Of a stretch of DNA of 42,297 nucleotides, positions 42,201 through 42,297 are shown in pieces. The translations under genes and the position numbers were made by a program. This stretch comes from Puniceicoccaceae bacterium 5H (GTDB lineage Bacteria > Verrucomicrobiota > Verrucomicrobiia > Opitutales > Oceanipulchritudinaceae). Each line of letters starts with the position of its first letter. Within the stretch, counting starts at the first letter, position 1. Below the pieces are notes generated by a model, which worked only from the letters and a program-made list of their open reading frames with translations, was not told where the DNA came from and did not search any database. The stretch covers positions 1 to 42,297 of the forward strand of contig WOUP01000026.1 of NCBI GenBank assembly GCA_009772895.1. Reading direction: 5' to 3'.

Positions 42201-42297
42201 GAGGCCGTTTCAAAACTTCATCCTGCGCATCGTTAGCATAACGCAGGCGATCATGAAGAACGCATGGTAGATATTGAAGTGGTGCTCATGGCGCACG
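42201..42297 (-). mobile_element. Insertion sequence end, IS5-like
   Basis: The element runs off the window. Its visible end begins at about 42201 with GAGGCCGTTTCAAAAC, a plausible terminal inverted repeat, preceded by TA, and includes the last 28 codons of a transposase. The other end and the target duplication cannot be seen. Confidence 0.65.
42210..42297 (-). CDS. Transposase, C-terminal fragment
   Basis: The minus-strand frame gives VRHEHHFNIYHAFFMI, then ACVMLTMRRMKF and a stop at 42210-42212. An aromatic-rich stretch, a hydrophobic helix and a short basic end such as LRRM.F are typical of the C-terminus of IS5/IS4-group DDE transposases. The catalytic residues lie outside the window. 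Too short for a firm family call. Confidence 0.6.
   Translation of the reverse strand, partial: VRHEHHFNIYHAFFMIACVMLTMRRMKF

Noticed and set aside
1-42297. CRISPR array, tRNA or rRNA genes
   Set aside because: No regularly spaced direct repeats, and no cloverleaf or rRNA-like sequence was noticed on either strand.

Overview
ORGANISM. The window comes from a GC-rich Gram-negative bacterium: it has Kdo synthesis genes, an ABC-type O-antigen exporter and O-antigen ligases. Exosortase-associated EpsI, a GbsR-type regulator in a polysaccharide cluster and generally weak Shine-Dalgarno sequences suggest Verrucomicrobiota, perhaps Opitutae. That placement is inference; there is no rRNA or other decisive marker here. 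LAYOUT. (1) 1-2255, plus strand: the 3' end of one gene and two more genes for Pro/Glu/Ala-rich, mostly disordered proteins that I do not recognise. (2) 2264-34908, minus strand: a very large surface-polysaccharide locus that ends in an intrinsic terminator at 2264-2291. From its 5' side it holds UDP-glucose dehydrogenase, an O-antigen ligase, a GbsR-like regulator with a perfect palindromic operator, the PAPS-forming genes cysC-cysD-cysN, UDP-GlcA 4-epimerase and UDP-xylose synthase, murB, kdsA, epsI, a kdsB-kdsD fusion, wzm-wzt, a sulfotransferase, and then a run of glycosyltransferases with a nonulosonic (sialic) acid module (a divergent second neuA, neuA-HAD, neuB, two GTs with bacterial sialyltransferase signatures, one GT42/DUF115-like protein). 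It ends with an O-antigen polymerase/ligase-like protein and a secreted clan GH-A glycosidase. (3) 35080-36843, minus: PolX-type DNA polymerase/PHP protein. (4) 37004-39993, plus: an ArsR-family repressor with a perfect operator over its start codon, then a four-domain sulfur-trafficking flavoprotein and a strong terminator. (5) 40002-42297, minus: a frameshifted exostosin-like glycosyltransferase, a Nudix hydrolase, and a lipoprotein-like gene whose 5' end has been cut off by an insertion sequence, only the end of which is visible. HOW IT WORKS TOGETHER. The enzymes supply UDP-GlcA, UDP-GalA, UDP-Xyl, CMP-Kdo, a CMP-nonulosonate and PAPS. Glycosyltransferases and a sulfotransferase would use them to build an acidic, probably sulfated and sialic-acid-like glycan, which Wzm/Wzt exports and the ligase-type proteins attach. 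The stretch from about 14.7 to 20.5 kb is visibly more AT-rich, and this shift cuts through wzt. It looks like an exchanged, serotype-like cassette. No gap between genes exceeds 300 bases. I see no tRNA, rRNA or CRISPR array.
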